Positions 35,720 through 46,858 of a DNA stretch of 64,000 nt are shown here, piece after piece. Under the pieces are notes generated by a model. It was not told where the DNA came from. It saw only the letters and a list, made by a program, of their open reading frames with translations, and ran no database searches. How positions within the stretch are numbered: the first letter of the stretch is position 1; each line of letters starts with the position of its first letter. Made by a program: the position numbers and the translations under genes. The stretch is from Tricholomella constricta (taxonomy: Eukaryota; Basidiomycota; Agaricomycetes; Agaricales; Lyophyllaceae), in contig JAACJP010000004.1 of assembly GCA_013368375.1 (NCBI GenBank), positions 558,001 through 622,000 of the forward strand, in the 5' to 3' direction.

Positions 35720-37725
35720 CTAAGACGTTAAATAGCCCTGCGCCCTCTTCCATTGATCAAATCTCCTATCCGGGTGGACGACAACCGCGAAATCCACGAC
35801 CTCAATCTGGGGCGTGTTCGCCGCCGCAAGACACAACCTTCCGACGCCCTCGTCCCAGGCAATGGCTGCAAGACCGTTCGTCTTATACGGTTGAAGACCC
35901 TTGGAATCCAGGGGCACGGTGCCATAGGTGTTTGTTGGCATTTTTCGAAACTTTTTCCCCATTACATCGGAGTAATGGTGATGGCGCGGGATGGGGTATT
36001 CATTCTTCTGAAACTCGGGGCTGATATACCGCCGAATTGAATCAAGTTTGACAGCATCCTTGCGATCGTCCTTACGGGCGGTGTATACGATGGCGCGGAG
36101 CGAACCTGGAACGACATGCGAAACGTACAGGGGGTCGCAATCGTGTCGCGTTTGAAAGCAGACGTGTTCGAGGTCGTAATAATAGAGATAGTGAGTTGGC
36201 TCCTCGAGGCGTGACGGCCAGATGGCGTAGTGCGCCAAACTGCTCGATTTTTCGTTTTCCATGAACACGGAAATCGGGGGCGGCGGAGGATCGGAGTGCT
36301 GGGGATGACTTTGCCCAGGGATAGTCGTAAGGGAGGGGTGGTCCGAGACATGAACAGTCACGTCATTGATATTTGCATTGCCTAAAATTTCCACGTCGAA
36401 TGGATATCCAACCTCTATACCGCCATCAAGTTCAGGCTCTTTGAAGATTTCGGCAATTTGTAAATATTGGGTTACTGCCGGCGAATCATCGGTCGCGGGC
36501 ACGTCGAGTTGTATTGAAAGAAAGACAAGGATATCCGCCTGATCGGGTAGATAACGAAATGCTTTGATTGCAAAGGGCTACAAAAAAAAGCGTCAACGGA
36601 AATTCAGACTCTGGACTTTGGGACCATACTTTGCCGGCAAACTCCGGGTGGCTTCCGCAATAAAATGTTGTTATAAGGTTAGCCGTGAGATCGATGAAAA
36701 CTATCATGCCTGGCCTTTGCACCAAAGCGACGAATGGCACCTCATCTCTGTCGTACAGGGATACATGGTCGATAGGAAAGCTCGCAACGGTTGCTGCGAC
36801 CTGGCAGAAGGGACCTTTTTCTTTGTCCGCCAGTGCAAGCATTGTAGTCTCCGGTTCATCGAACGTGAGATCGGGATTGGAAAGTTTCTCGAGCATCTCA
36901 AGGTTGACAGTGACACAGAGCAATTCGTGGACCATCGGGTGCGGGGGATCAATTGAGGTTCGATATCCATAATCATTCGCATCCAGGCTGGAATGAAATA
37001 TCAACGATACTCTGCGATGGGGTGACCTGAGATCGCTCACTTTGTTGGCCCGTTTTCCGCCCAACTCCGACGCACGTAGGCAATCATAATGACTTGTTCG
37101 CCTTTGTACTTGATGTACTTGGCTTGAAGATGGTAGGCTTTCATTTGGGTCGGAAGTCGCGCCAAGGCCTTCGGCCCTTTGGGATGATCCAGACAGTAGA
37201 CCATGAGGAAGTAACGATATTCATCCTTGACGGACGCAATAAGATATTTTCCTCCAGGAAGTAGCTTCATATCGAGGATGTTGTAATGCGTAGAGAACAA
37301 CATCGAGGATTTGGCTTCAGTACGAGGATTTCGCCAGTTATCTTCCAGAGAAATCGCGCGAGACACAAGTTGCTCGACTTCGAAATCCGTAGCTTCGAGA
37401 GCGTATCGAAATGTAGGTCGAATTGGTGGAAGGGGGACGTTGAGTCGCCTTAAGATTCGTTTCCATATCACGGGCTCGTGGGTGAGCAGAAAGAAAGCTT
37501 TGTTGACCTAAGATTCGTGGTCAGAAACTTGATAGGAACTATGTGGAGGTAACCAACTCTTCGGAGGCGCATAATGTCTTCGATACATAGATGGACGAAG
37601 ATATGGTCCACGAAAATATCAAGGGGAAGACGATGGATATAACATGGTGTAAATCCGAGCTTGAACCGTGTGAGAAGAAAGTTCGGAAGGTAGCCCGCTA
37701 CAGCTTTAGAGTTCGGAATAGGCAT
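35720..37725 (-). CDS. F-box protein with long C-terminal region
   Basis: Exons 37558-37725, 37041-37507, 36630-36987 and 35720-36577 give 616 residues. An F-box lies at about residues 33-64 (LPLDIFVDHIFVHLCIEDIM, RLRRVNKAFFLLTHEPVIWK). The remainder shows beta-strand-like blocks such as HYNILDMKLLPGGKYLIASV, YRYFLMVYCLDH and GLAAIAWDEGVGRLCLA. This pattern is common in agaricomycete F-box proteins with a divergent propeller-like C-terminus. It is a likely SCF substrate receptor; the substrate is unknown. The start MPIPNSKAVAG at 37725 is chosen because it leads directly into the F-box; an in-frame ATG 26 codons upstream exists. The gene borders the mobile-element nest. Confidence 0.75.
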
Positions 37726-38136
37726 GTCAAACGGATAAAGAAGGCACGGAGAGCGGTACGACGTTAGATGAAGAGTTGCAGCGAAAGGTCCTAGAGATTG
37801 CAAATGGCCTGGGCGATGAAAGAGGGCAATGTGGAAGCACGAGTGATTTTAGCAGCGTTGAAACGTTGGCCTTGAAGATACTCATTTGATGGACCTTGTA
37901 ATTTATACTCGACCGAAGAGCCTTGTATTTTCTCTGAGGGGAGACAAATAATTTTAGTACAAGACAATGTCACGACAACGGTGTTGTTCTTTGATGTGAC
38001 TAATCAGTCCTGCACTCCTACAACTTTAGCGAGTGTTCAATTAAGTAGAACATGTCATTCTTAAAGAACAGGGCATTGAGCTCAATAAAAGAAAACATAA
38101 CCAATTGCTCTGAATAGCGACCATTCTATGAAGGGC
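37726..38136. other. Flank between F-box gene and mobile-element nest
   Basis: Contains the F-box promoter. The last ten bases before the first element (TATGAAGGGC) do not match the ten bases after it, so this edge shows no target duplication for copy 1. Confidence 0.45.
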
Positions 38137-39046
38137 CTCACCGGACAAAAACATTGACCTAGAGTAATCGCGACAATGTCTTTGACTTGCCAGATGTTGA
38201 CCTTGATGTTTTCCCACGCCTCATTTAGTCATGGGAAAAATTGGACCGGCGTTTGCCGTGATCCCGAGGGCGGTCACGTGACTAGACGCGCCTGCGCGTA
38301 AGACTCCTCGCTCCTCCCTGCGGCATGCCCTGTAGCTCCGTTGGTACATGACAAAAAATTCGTCGCTGTGCAGCACCTCTCCTAGGATCCGGAGGGCACA
38401 GGCTTGGCTTGAAAGCATCTGAAATAGATTTTGTTCCAAGTACTGCGCAGGAAAACAGCCCAGGCACACCTGCAACCTCCCAAAGGCATGTCCAGGAAGC
38501 AAATGTACTGTAATGAGAGCCTACAGGAATTCAGGGACCTAAATTGATGGGCACGTGCTAGCACGCGCCCCGAGCTGATTTACGGGGCTGTTGGCCCAGC
38601 TCGTGGCCTGTAAATTCAGCTGTAAATTGGCCTGATTTACGGCCTCTGCACGAACTGCTTCAGAGGGGGGTGGGGGCAGAGGGAGCGGAGTCTGGGAGGG
38701 GCAGAGACTGGAGAGATTGTAGCCATGGACAATGGATAGCGGGTACCGGAAGGTCCACCGAAGCGGGCCCCCCAAAATATATTTGGCTGGCAAGGAGCAA
38801 AATGGCTACTACACAAAAGGAGGGACGACACAGAAAAAGACAAACAAAAAGAAGGGCTAGCGGTGGGAGGGCGAGCGAAAAGACGAGAGAATATAGTCTA
38901 CGAGCTAATACAATAAACTGTTTAGAATAGAAAGAAAAGGCGGCGAAGCCGGGAAGCGTACAATTTAAAGGTTTGATGAAGTCAAACTAAAATTGACGAG
39001 GGTGAGTGCGAAGCATGATGCGGCAGAGCCAAGGGGAGCTTACCGG

Positions 39047-40487
39047 TGATAGTGCTAGAAGGCCTGTAGGTGCTGTACACAATAACAAAACAACTAACAG
39101 CTATAGGGGGCGAGAAGTGTTAAAAGTTCCCAAACACGCAAGTGTGCAGGGCTAAAAGGATGGTTGGACGAAGGTAAAGACGATCCGACTCTGTAAGGGG
39201 CTGCACCGTGCGCCCACTCCTATTATTGCTTAGTCTCTTGTTCCCTGTCATCGGCCCCCATGGCCCCCGCCTTAGACATACTTGCTGACTGCCATATTGT
39301 TCTTACGCCCCTTTCGTAGCCATTACTCCCACACCGACACCACTACTTAGATTGTTATCAGTCAGCTGGACAATTGTTACTCATCAGTAGTCAGCGCCTT
39401 TACATACCGCCTTAGTCACTGGCTCGGCGATGTAGTATATAAGCCTGGGTTGGAGATAGAATATCTCCAACCTGAACAATAACAGTATCTTCGGGTTTAT
39501 ACATTGATCGACTCTTAGCTTGCTCTCTCGTCGCCCTCTTCACGTTTCGCACTGTCGACTGCTCACTTGATCGCATTCAGGACCCTCTTGGCTCGCGCCG
39601 GCTCGCAGCTCTTCGCTCGCCTTCGCCCATCCGGACGTCCTCTAACAGACTCGATATTAGTCGAACCGACGACGATGCGATGAGCGCGATAAGATGCGAT
39701 CGTTCCCGGCTGGAACGGGTCGGCGATGCGACTGTTTGTGTCGGTGGCGCGACAACGAGACGAACGATGTTAATACGGAGAACTCACGGGTTCGGGCGAC
39801 GAGTACGAGTGGACAGATACGGCGGTTATGAGTTTTTACGACAGTGGCGACAGTTGCGGCGGGTTGCGACGAGTTTAGGCGATGAGGACAGTTCGGAGAC
39901 GACAGAGACAACAGTTTTTGAACTGTTAACTCTGAATATGAGGGAAAATACGGGCTATAATTCACTGGAGGACGGTAGGTACTACATGGGATTGTTTATA
40001 TGGTAAAGCCAGATCACCGACTCTTAGTGCGACCATGCAGGTGTTTCATGTTAGGTTGTCGCCAAGTCTGGTGCCGCGCGGCGCGTTTCTGAGGACAAGT
40101 CAAGTGTGGCGCATTATTGATCGGATACCAGTGTCGGATCGGATACGTGATCAGGGCAGTCGGTGATTACGGGACTCCGTTAGTTAGTCGGATCTGTGCC
40201 GTGAATAGGAGACGGAGTGGCTTTGTCGGTAAATGCGTCATGGGTAAGGCGCCAAGTCGGGGGTTTGACGTTTGACAGACGAACGTGCGTGGTCGCTTGG
40301 TGACTACACGGTTACTCCAATCTCCGGCGCCCGAGAACGAGGTCGGTCGAGTTGAGTAGGTCGCGTTTGGTCGGGAGTTGGTCGGCGAGTTGGTCGGCGA
40401 GTCAGTTGATGTTGCCGTGTGCGTCTTTGGGCGGTTTACAGTGGTCGGGACGTCGGATCGGTGACCAGCCGAAGAGGGTGCATATCA
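39047..40487. mobile_element. TG...CA insertion of about 1 kb (solo-LTR-like) in copy 1
   Basis: Runs from TGATAGTGCTAG to TGCATATCA with CCGG on both sides (39043-39046 and 40488-40491). The matching place in copy 2 (around 44030) is empty, with one CCGG. It is related to the insertion at 42334-43368 but in the opposite orientation. It is itself interrupted by the 456 bp solo LTR at 39192-39647, so its own length is about 980 bp. Confidence 0.7.
39192..39647. mobile_element. Solo LTR, 456 bp, with 5 bp target duplication GACTC
   Basis: Starts TGTAAGGGGC and ends CTCTAACA. GACTC is present at 39187-39191 and 39648-39652. The homologous uninterrupted sequence is present in copy 2 near 43210-43240 (inverted). 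A TATATAAG promoter-like sequence lies at about 39437. No internal retrotransposon region is present, so it is a solo LTR. Confidence 0.8.
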
Positions 40488-40804
40488 CCGGATGACCAGT
40501 GATGAACAGAAGATAATTAGACAGGAAGAACAGAGTAACCTGTTATCACTGGAAATCTGGAAGAATAGGTGAGCTGGAGCACAGCTGGCAGAAGGGCACG
40601 AAGTGCATACCTGGGCTGGGACGTCGAAGACTAAGGAAGGAAGAGGCGAAGCCTCCCAGCCCAGGGTTTTATAGGAGCAGACCCGATCCTCCTGAAAAAC
40701 TTCCTCGTACGCCGCATCTGCTAAACAATAGCGCAGCGCGGAGGTTCAAAGAGGAGTGAGACTGAATGTGGGCGGACGTTCAAACTCAGCGCGCGAGATG
40801 AAGT

Positions 40805-41165
40805 TGTTAGGACCTGTGTAGCACGCCGGTTACAGAGTTATTCTGGAACCACCGAAGCGGACAGGCCTGACGTTCGTCAAGGAAGACGGCCTTCGAAAGG
40901 ATGTTCGGAGGTCGTGAGCGTTGACGAGGGCGTTCACCGGGGCTTGTTTCGAACGAATAAAGCACAAGTGATACGATTTGTAGAGCCGAGTACACTGAGA
41001 GAGTAAAAGAGAACAAGAAACGAGAACGGGAACTAGTCGTAACAATTGAGTAATATCGAGGTGAAGAGTCCGAAAAGAAAGTGGTGCCATATATATACAG
41101 TAGACGTGCGTGGGAACGCGTAGTGGGTGTGAGTTTAGGGGGGGTCGTTAAGGCCGGTCGTGACA
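40805..41165. mobile_element. Solo LTR, 361 bp, with 5 bp target duplication GAAGT
   Basis: Starts TGTTAGGACC and ends GGTCGTGACA. GAAGT precedes (40800-40804) and follows (41166-41170). The same LTR family occurs at 44313-44671 in copy 2 at a site about 30 bp away in element coordinates. Confidence 0.8.
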
Positions 41166-41877
41166 GAAGTGATCCGCCCCGAGGGCGAGGCGCTGAGACA
41201 CATGGAAGGGTCTGGACGCGGGCGCAGAGGCCTGCGAAATTACTCCTTACCCCTGGAACCCGTAGTTACAATGATAAATCAGTCAGAGCTAAGTACTTAT
41301 GGGCACTTAGCCCCCTTATTTCAGAGTTTAATGACCACTTCTGGCTCATATAGCAGTCAATAGCAGGACTATAGGCTCTCATTACAGTACATTTGCCTCC
41401 TGGACATGCCTTTGGGAGGTTGCAAGTGTGCTGGGCTGTTTTTCTGCTCACATGTGCATTCTAAGGATTGGTTAACTGTCTTCATTTTATGGTAGAGGAG
41501 CACCCCTTGCAGAACAAAATTCATTTCAGATGCTTTCAAGCCAGGTATATCCCCTCTTAGGTATGCTCAGGGAGGTGCCGCGCAGCGACGATTCTTTTTT
41601 GGTACACCAACAGAGCTACAGGGCGCGCCGCGGGCAGGAGGGAGGGAGCGCCTTCGCAGACGCGCTTGGTCACGTGACCAGTGATCGCCGTCGGATCACG
41701 GCAGGTGCCGGCGCCGTTTTTCCCATAGGCCAAACGGCCGTAAATTCTGCACACTAAGTCATCAAATCAAAGTTCTCAATGTCTAGTTCAAGTTTGAAGG
41801 CGTTGTTGGTACAAGTTATGCAAGCCAAATACAACATTCAAGCCTTTTCAAAGTCTGATTTCTTTTTGTCCGGTGAG

Positions 41878-41887
41878 GCGCTTCAAA
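41878..41887. repeat. 10 bp direct repeat GCGCTTCAAA (left target-site duplication of copy 2)
   Basis: Its partner is 45419-45428. It also forms the whole spacer between the two element copies. A 9-11 bp duplication is the size made by Mutator-like transposases. Confidence 0.7.
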
Positions 41888-42333
41888 CTCACCGGACAAA
41901 AACATTGACCTAGAGTAATCGCGACAATGTCTTTGACTTGCCAGATGTTGACCTTGATGGTTTCCCACGCCTCATTTAGTCTGGGAAAAATTGGACCGGC
42001 ATTTGCCGTGATCCCGAGGGCAGTCACATGACTAGACGCGCCTGCGCATAAGACTCCTTGCTCCTCCCTGCGGCATGCCCTGTAGCTCCGTTGGTACATG
42101 ACAAAAAATTCGTCACTGTGCAGCACCTCTCCTAGGATCCGGAGGGCACAGGCTTGGCTTGAAAGCATCTGAAATAGATTTTGTTCCAAGTACTGCGCAG
42201 GAAAACAGCCCAGGCACACCTGCAACCTCCCAAAGGCATGTCCAGGAAGCAAATGTGTAATTAGAGCCTACAGGAATTCAGGGACCTAAATTGATGGGCA
42301 CGTGCAAGCACGCGCCCTGAGCTGATTTACCGG

Positions 42334-43368
42334 TGATGAGCACCGTCCTGCGCTGTACACCGAACCAGTCCATAGTACGGACATCCACCGCTGTGCCACG
42401 ACGAACGCGGTCCCGAACGCGACCAAAGCGCTAAACCGACCGACCGACAATACGACCGACCGACCGACAATACGACCAAACGACCGACGCACCGACTGAG
42501 AAAACAGAGTAACTTGAAACGCCAGTTCTCCTCTCTGGACGCACGGAGCACGGAACACCGTATAACCTGTCAACAACCGCGCACGTTCGTATGCCAAGGT
42601 CCCAACCCGGCGACAACCAAACCCGATTTGAAATTATCTTAGGAAACACCTTGCCCAGCCATCCGCAGAGAGGATCCGGCCGTACCACGGAGTTCCGCAC
42701 CCAAGAGCCACTACCGATCGCAAAGCCACTGCCGATCGTACATCCGACCCGACGCCACGGGCCGATCAAAAGCCCCTTTGCCGAGCCAAAGAGCGCCACA
42801 CTCTCTAAAAAGCGTCGCGCGGTACCGAGCTTGGCGGCGCTTCTCCCAATAAACTAGTGAAACACCTGCTTCACCGGCCCGCGAGGGGCGAGTCGGTCGC
42901 ATAGTATAAAACATACCCATGTACTATCTACTTTCCCCAGTGAATTACAGCCCGTATTTTCCCTCACTCTCAGAGTTAATAGCTCAAAACCGTCGTCTCT
43001 GTCGTCTCTGCATCGTTCTCATCGTATAAACCGTCGCCACCGTCGTAAAACCTCGTAACCGCCGTCTCTGTCGTCTCGTAACCGTCGCCCGAACCCGTGA
43101 GTTCTCCGTATTCGTCTCGTTCGTCTCGTTGTCGCACAACCGACACAAAAGTCGTGTTACCGACCCGTTCCACCTGTGAACGATCGTATCCTATCGCATC
43201 GCCGTCGGTTCGACTAATTACAAGTCGGATCGGCTTTACTTTCACCAAACCACCACTTTCAAACCCTGCACACTCGCGTGTTCGGGAACTTTTAACACTT
43301 CTCGCCCCCCATAGTTGTTAGTTGTTTGGTTGTTGTGCACAGCACCTACAGGCCTTCTAGCTCTATCA
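42334..43368. mobile_element. TG...CA insertion, 1035 bp (solo-LTR-like) in copy 2
   Basis: Starts TGATGAGCACC and ends AGCTCTATCA, with CCGG at 42330-42333 and 43369-43372. In copy 1 the corresponding place (around 38572) is uninterrupted. It contains short GACC/CGAC-type repeats (42436-42490). Reverse-oriented relative of 39047-40487. Confidence 0.7.
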
Positions 43369-43738
43369 CCGGGCTGTTGGCCCAGCTTGTGGCCTGTAAA
43401 TTCAGCTGTAAATTGGCCTGATTTACGGCCTCTGCGCAAACTGCTTCAGAGCGGGGTGGGGGCAGAGGGAGCGGAGTCTGGGAGGGGCAGAGGCTGGAGA
43501 GATTGTAGCCACAGACGATGGATAGCGGGTACCGGAAGGTCCGCCGAAGCGGGCCCCCCAAAATATATTTGGCTGGCGAGGAGCGAAATGGCTACTACAC
43601 AAAAGGAGGGACGACACAGAAAAAGACAAACAAAAAGAAGGGCTAGCGGTGGGAGGGCGAGCGAAAAGACGAGAGAATATAGTCTACAAGCTAATATAAT
43701 AAACTGATTAGAATAGAAAGAAAAGGCGGCGAAGCCGG

Positions 43739-43930
43739 TGGAGTGTCGCAGAGCGGCACTCTGGCCACCGGAACGAGAGGAACTGATGGTATTTGGTATT
43801 GTTTGGCTACAGCCTTGGCAGCTTAGTAATTGTATTACCATGTGGACATCAGAGTACAATAATAAATCATCTCTCACCGCTGTCTGCGCTCTCAACCGAG
43901 TCTAGGCAAGGGCCAACTTGGGCAGCTCCA
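43739..43930. mobile_element. TG...CA insertion, 192 bp, in copy 2
   Basis: Starts TGGAGTGTCGC and ends GGGCAGCTCCA, with CCGG at 43735-43738 and 43931-43934. Copy 1 has the empty site with a single CCGG at about 38949. It carries an ACAATAATAAA stretch like a polyadenylation region. It may be the LTR of a small (TRIM-like) element. Confidence 0.72.
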
Positions 43931-44312
43931 CCGGGAAGCGTACGATTTAAAGGTTTGACGAAGTCAAACTAAAATCGATGAGGGTGAGTGCGAAGCACGA
44001 TGCGACGGAGCTGAGGGGAGCTTACCGGATGATCAGTGATGAACAGAAGATAATTAGACAGGAAGAACAGAGTAACCTGTTATCACTGGAAATCCAGAAG
44101 AATAGGTGAGCTGGAGCGCAGCTGGCAGAAGGGCACGCAGTGCATACCTGGGCTGGGACGTCGAAGACTAAGGAAGGAAGAGGTGAAGTCTCCCAGCCCA
44201 GGGTTTTATAGGAGCAGACCCGATCCTCCTGAAAAACTTCCTCGTACGCCGCATCTGTTAAACGATAGCGTGGCGCAGAGGTTCAAAGAGGAGCGAGACT
44301 GAATATGGGCGA

Positions 44313-44671
44313 TGTTAGGACCTGATGTAGCACGCTGGTTACGGAGTTATTCCGGGACCACCGAGGCGGACAGGCCTGACGTTGTCGAGGAAGACAAGCT
44401 CCGAAGGGTTGTTCGGAGGTCGTGAGCGTCGACAAGGACGTTCGCAAGAGCTTGTTCGAACGAATGAAGCTTAAGCGATACGAGAGTGAAGCAGAATAGA
44501 TTCGAGAAAGTGAGAGAGAACAAGAACGAGAACAGAGACTAGTCGTAACAATTGGTAATATCGAGGTAAAGAGTCCAACAGAGAAGTGGTGCCATATATA
44601 TACAGTGGTCGTGCGTGGGAAAACGTAGTGGATGTGAGTTTTAGGGGTGGTCGTTAGGGGCGGTCGTGACA
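44313..44671. mobile_element. Solo LTR, 359 bp, same family as 40805-41165
   Basis: Starts TGTTAGGACC and ends GGTCGTGACA. It is flanked by GGCGA and GGCGG, a 5 bp duplication with one mismatch; copy 1 has the empty site reading GGCGG. Confidence 0.75.
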
Positions 44672-45667
44672 GGCGGACGTTCAAACTCAGTGTGCGTGAT
44701 GAAGTGATCCGCCCTGAGGGCGAGGCGCTGAGACACGTGGAAGGGTCTGGACGCGGGCGCAGAGGCCTGCAAAATTACTCCTTACCCCTGGAACCCGTAA
44801 TTACGATGATAAATCAGTCAGAGCTAAGTACTTATGGGCACTTAGCCCCCTTATTTCAGAGCTTAATGACCACTTCTGGCTCATATAGCAGTCAATAGCA
44901 GGACTATAGGCTCTCATTACAGTACATTTGCCTCCTGGACATGCCTTTGGAGGTTGCAAGTGTGCTGGGCTGTTTTTCTGCTCACATGTGCATTCTAAGG
45001 ATTGGTTAACTGTCTTCATTTATGGTAGAGGAGCACCCCTTGCAGAACAAAATTCAATTCAGATGCTTTCAAGCCAGGTATATCCCCTCTTAGGTATGCT
45101 CAGGGAGGTGCCGCGCAGCGACGATTCTTTTTTGGTACACCAACAGAGCTACAGGGCGCGCCGCGAGCAGGAGGGAGCGAGGCGAGCGCTTTCCACGCAG
45201 GCGCGCCGGGTCACGTGACTAGTGATCGCCGTCGGATCACGGCAGGTGCCGGCGCCGTTTTTCCCATAGGCCAAACGGCCGTAAATTCCGCACACCAAGT
45301 CATCAAATCAAAGTTCTCAATGTCTAGTTCAAGTTTGAAGGTGTTGTTGGTACAAGTTATGCAAGCCAAATACAACATTCAAGCCTTTTCAAAGTCTGAT
45401 TTCTTTTTGTCCGGTGAGGCGCTTCAAACCATTCCGAGTACGCATCTCACTCAGGGTTCTTGCAGAATCAAGGAAATTCAAGGACGTGTAGACAATGATG
45501 TCGCCGCCAAATCCGGCGGGACCATCTATTGATTGGCGGGGGATTAAGAACGTTGGAAGGTATATAACGATAATTTAAGGATATATAATGATATGTGATT
45601 TACAAAGTCCGGCGTGAAAGGGTGTCATGAAAGAAGCGTCCGATGAGAAACCAATATGTGGAAGGCC

Positions 45668-46858
45668 CTACACCCCATATCCATGATCCTCGTAAGGTCC
45701 TTTCACGTCAATAACATTAGCGTGCATTAACGATCGATTAGGGCCACTTGAGTTGCTATTCGAGCCATGACTGCTGATCGACAAGGGGATGCCTGCAGCC
45801 GCATTCTGCTGTCTCTGATCGAAGAGTTTAAGGTTGAGGAAGACTCTGGATCCCATAGTCACCGTCATCAAAGTTGAGAACGGGACTGCAGTGGGCTTTA
45901 TCATGTCATATCGTGGTCCCAGGCCTTGAATGGTAAGGACAGTGATATTCGTCACCGCCGTGAGCAGGAAATAAACCAAGTTGTCCCGGTAGATCTGTTT
46001 CCCGACTCTCGACTTGGTTGTGGCGAGATTTCCATGCAGCTTGGCCAGGGTTAAAACCACAACAAGGGTGTCGAATGCCACAGATGATGCGTAGCTAATC
46101 GGTGCCCATGAAACTATTGGGAGCATCTGACAATTGGATCCGAACGGTGTCGGTGGTCCAGTAATCGCAGCATATTGAGTGGCAACAGCAACCTGAGGGT
46201 TAAACCAGTGAGTCATTTGTTAGAATTTTAGACGAAGAACCGCCTACCCAGCATGTAATCATTGCGAGAAACATGAAGGAAACAGCCGCTTGGACTATCC
46301 TTGAGCCGTTCCAGATGGCAAAGACACGATAACAGAAGATGACGCCGGACGACAACACCACGAGGACTGCACCAACTTGACTGGTCACGACAGCAGCCTG
46401 GCAATGCTGACTTTGGATTGACGTGAAGAACAAGGATGGTAGAGTCGCAAGTATTCCAGAATAACGAAGAATGATGAAACTACCAACCGGGAAGTAAGTA
46501 TATATCGAGATGAAGATTTGGCGAAGTAATCACTCACAACCATGTCGCAGGCGCACGCCAAATCTTCTTATCCGTCGCAGAATAAAGGGCTATTTCATTT
46601 GGAAGTTGGGTGAAACTATAATGAAGTCGTTAGAAAAGATCCACCTGAGAAATACTCGAACGAACTAGTCCCAGATAACGATACCAAAGGCGACCGCGAC
46701 CGTGATCGCGATTGTGACTGAAAAGAGTGTAAGCCGAAAATCCTAGCGGTTAGGATTAAGGGTCGACCTAGCTGGCCCTGCAGTGTCAAAAACTGCTCCA
46801 ACGTGAAGCCGGGTGGCAGTACGATCTGTGCCATATTAGGCGGCGTCGCGGAGGCCAT
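45668..46858 (-). CDS. Multi-pass integral membrane protein, agaricomycete type, unknown function
   Basis: A multi-exon gene from MASATPPNMAQIVLPPG (46858) to a stop at 45668. Hydrophobic segments are FSVTIAITVAVAFGIVIW, FIILRYSGILATLPSLFF, TSQVGAVLVVLSSGVIFCYR, AAVSFMFLAMITCW, WAPISYASSVAFDTLVVVLT, VYFLLTAVTNITVLTI and a last segment around FSTLMTVTMGSRVFL, about seven in all. The intracellular-looking C-terminus is Ser/Asn-rich. A segment FTQLPNEIALYSATDKKIW precedes the second helix and recalls the conserved loop of DUF6533-type fungal membrane proteins. A receptor-like or transport role would be speculation. Exon borders in the 5' part are approximate. Confidence 0.7.

Larger units (their letters stand above)
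38137..41877. mobile_element. Non-autonomous long-TIR DNA element, copy 1 (Mutator-like by structure)
   Basis: It begins CTCACCGGACAAAAA and ends with the reverse complement TTTTTGTCCGGTGAG. The inverted similarity goes on inwards for about 0.4-0.5 kb (38137 to about 38530 against about 41365 to 41877). It is imperfect, with the right arm carrying an extra segment of roughly 60 bp. No transposase is encoded, so it is non-autonomous. Subtracting two solo-LTR-like insertions and their target duplications leaves a 1930 bp core. Long TIRs and a roughly 10 bp target duplication (seen for copy 2) fit Mutator-like elements. The family name is an inference. Confidence 0.7.
41888..45418. mobile_element. 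Non-autonomous long-TIR DNA element, copy 2
   Basis: Same orientation, same ends (CTCACCGGACAAAAA ... TTTTTGTCCGGTGAG) and the same body as copy 1, highly similar. It is flanked by GCGCTTCAAA on both sides (41878-41887 and 45419-45428), a 10 bp direct repeat. Three TG...CA insertions (1035, 192 and 359 bp) with their target duplications account for the extra length; the remaining core is 1932 bp. No transposase frame. Confidence 0.72.

Noticed and set aside
40830..41090. Minus-strand frame of about 85 codons, also seen at 44283-44684
   Set aside because: Lies inside solo LTRs; similarity between the two sites is LTR identity, not a conserved gene.
38137..45418. A full LTR retrotransposon with the two similar 3.6 kb blocks as LTRs
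   Set aside because: The blocks abut with only 10 bp between them, have inverted CTCACC/GGTGAG ends and carry no gag or pol.
38000..45500. CRISPR-like or satellite array
   Set aside because: The repeats are long, few and explained by two element copies, their inverted arms and LTR insertions; there are no short regular repeat-spacer units.
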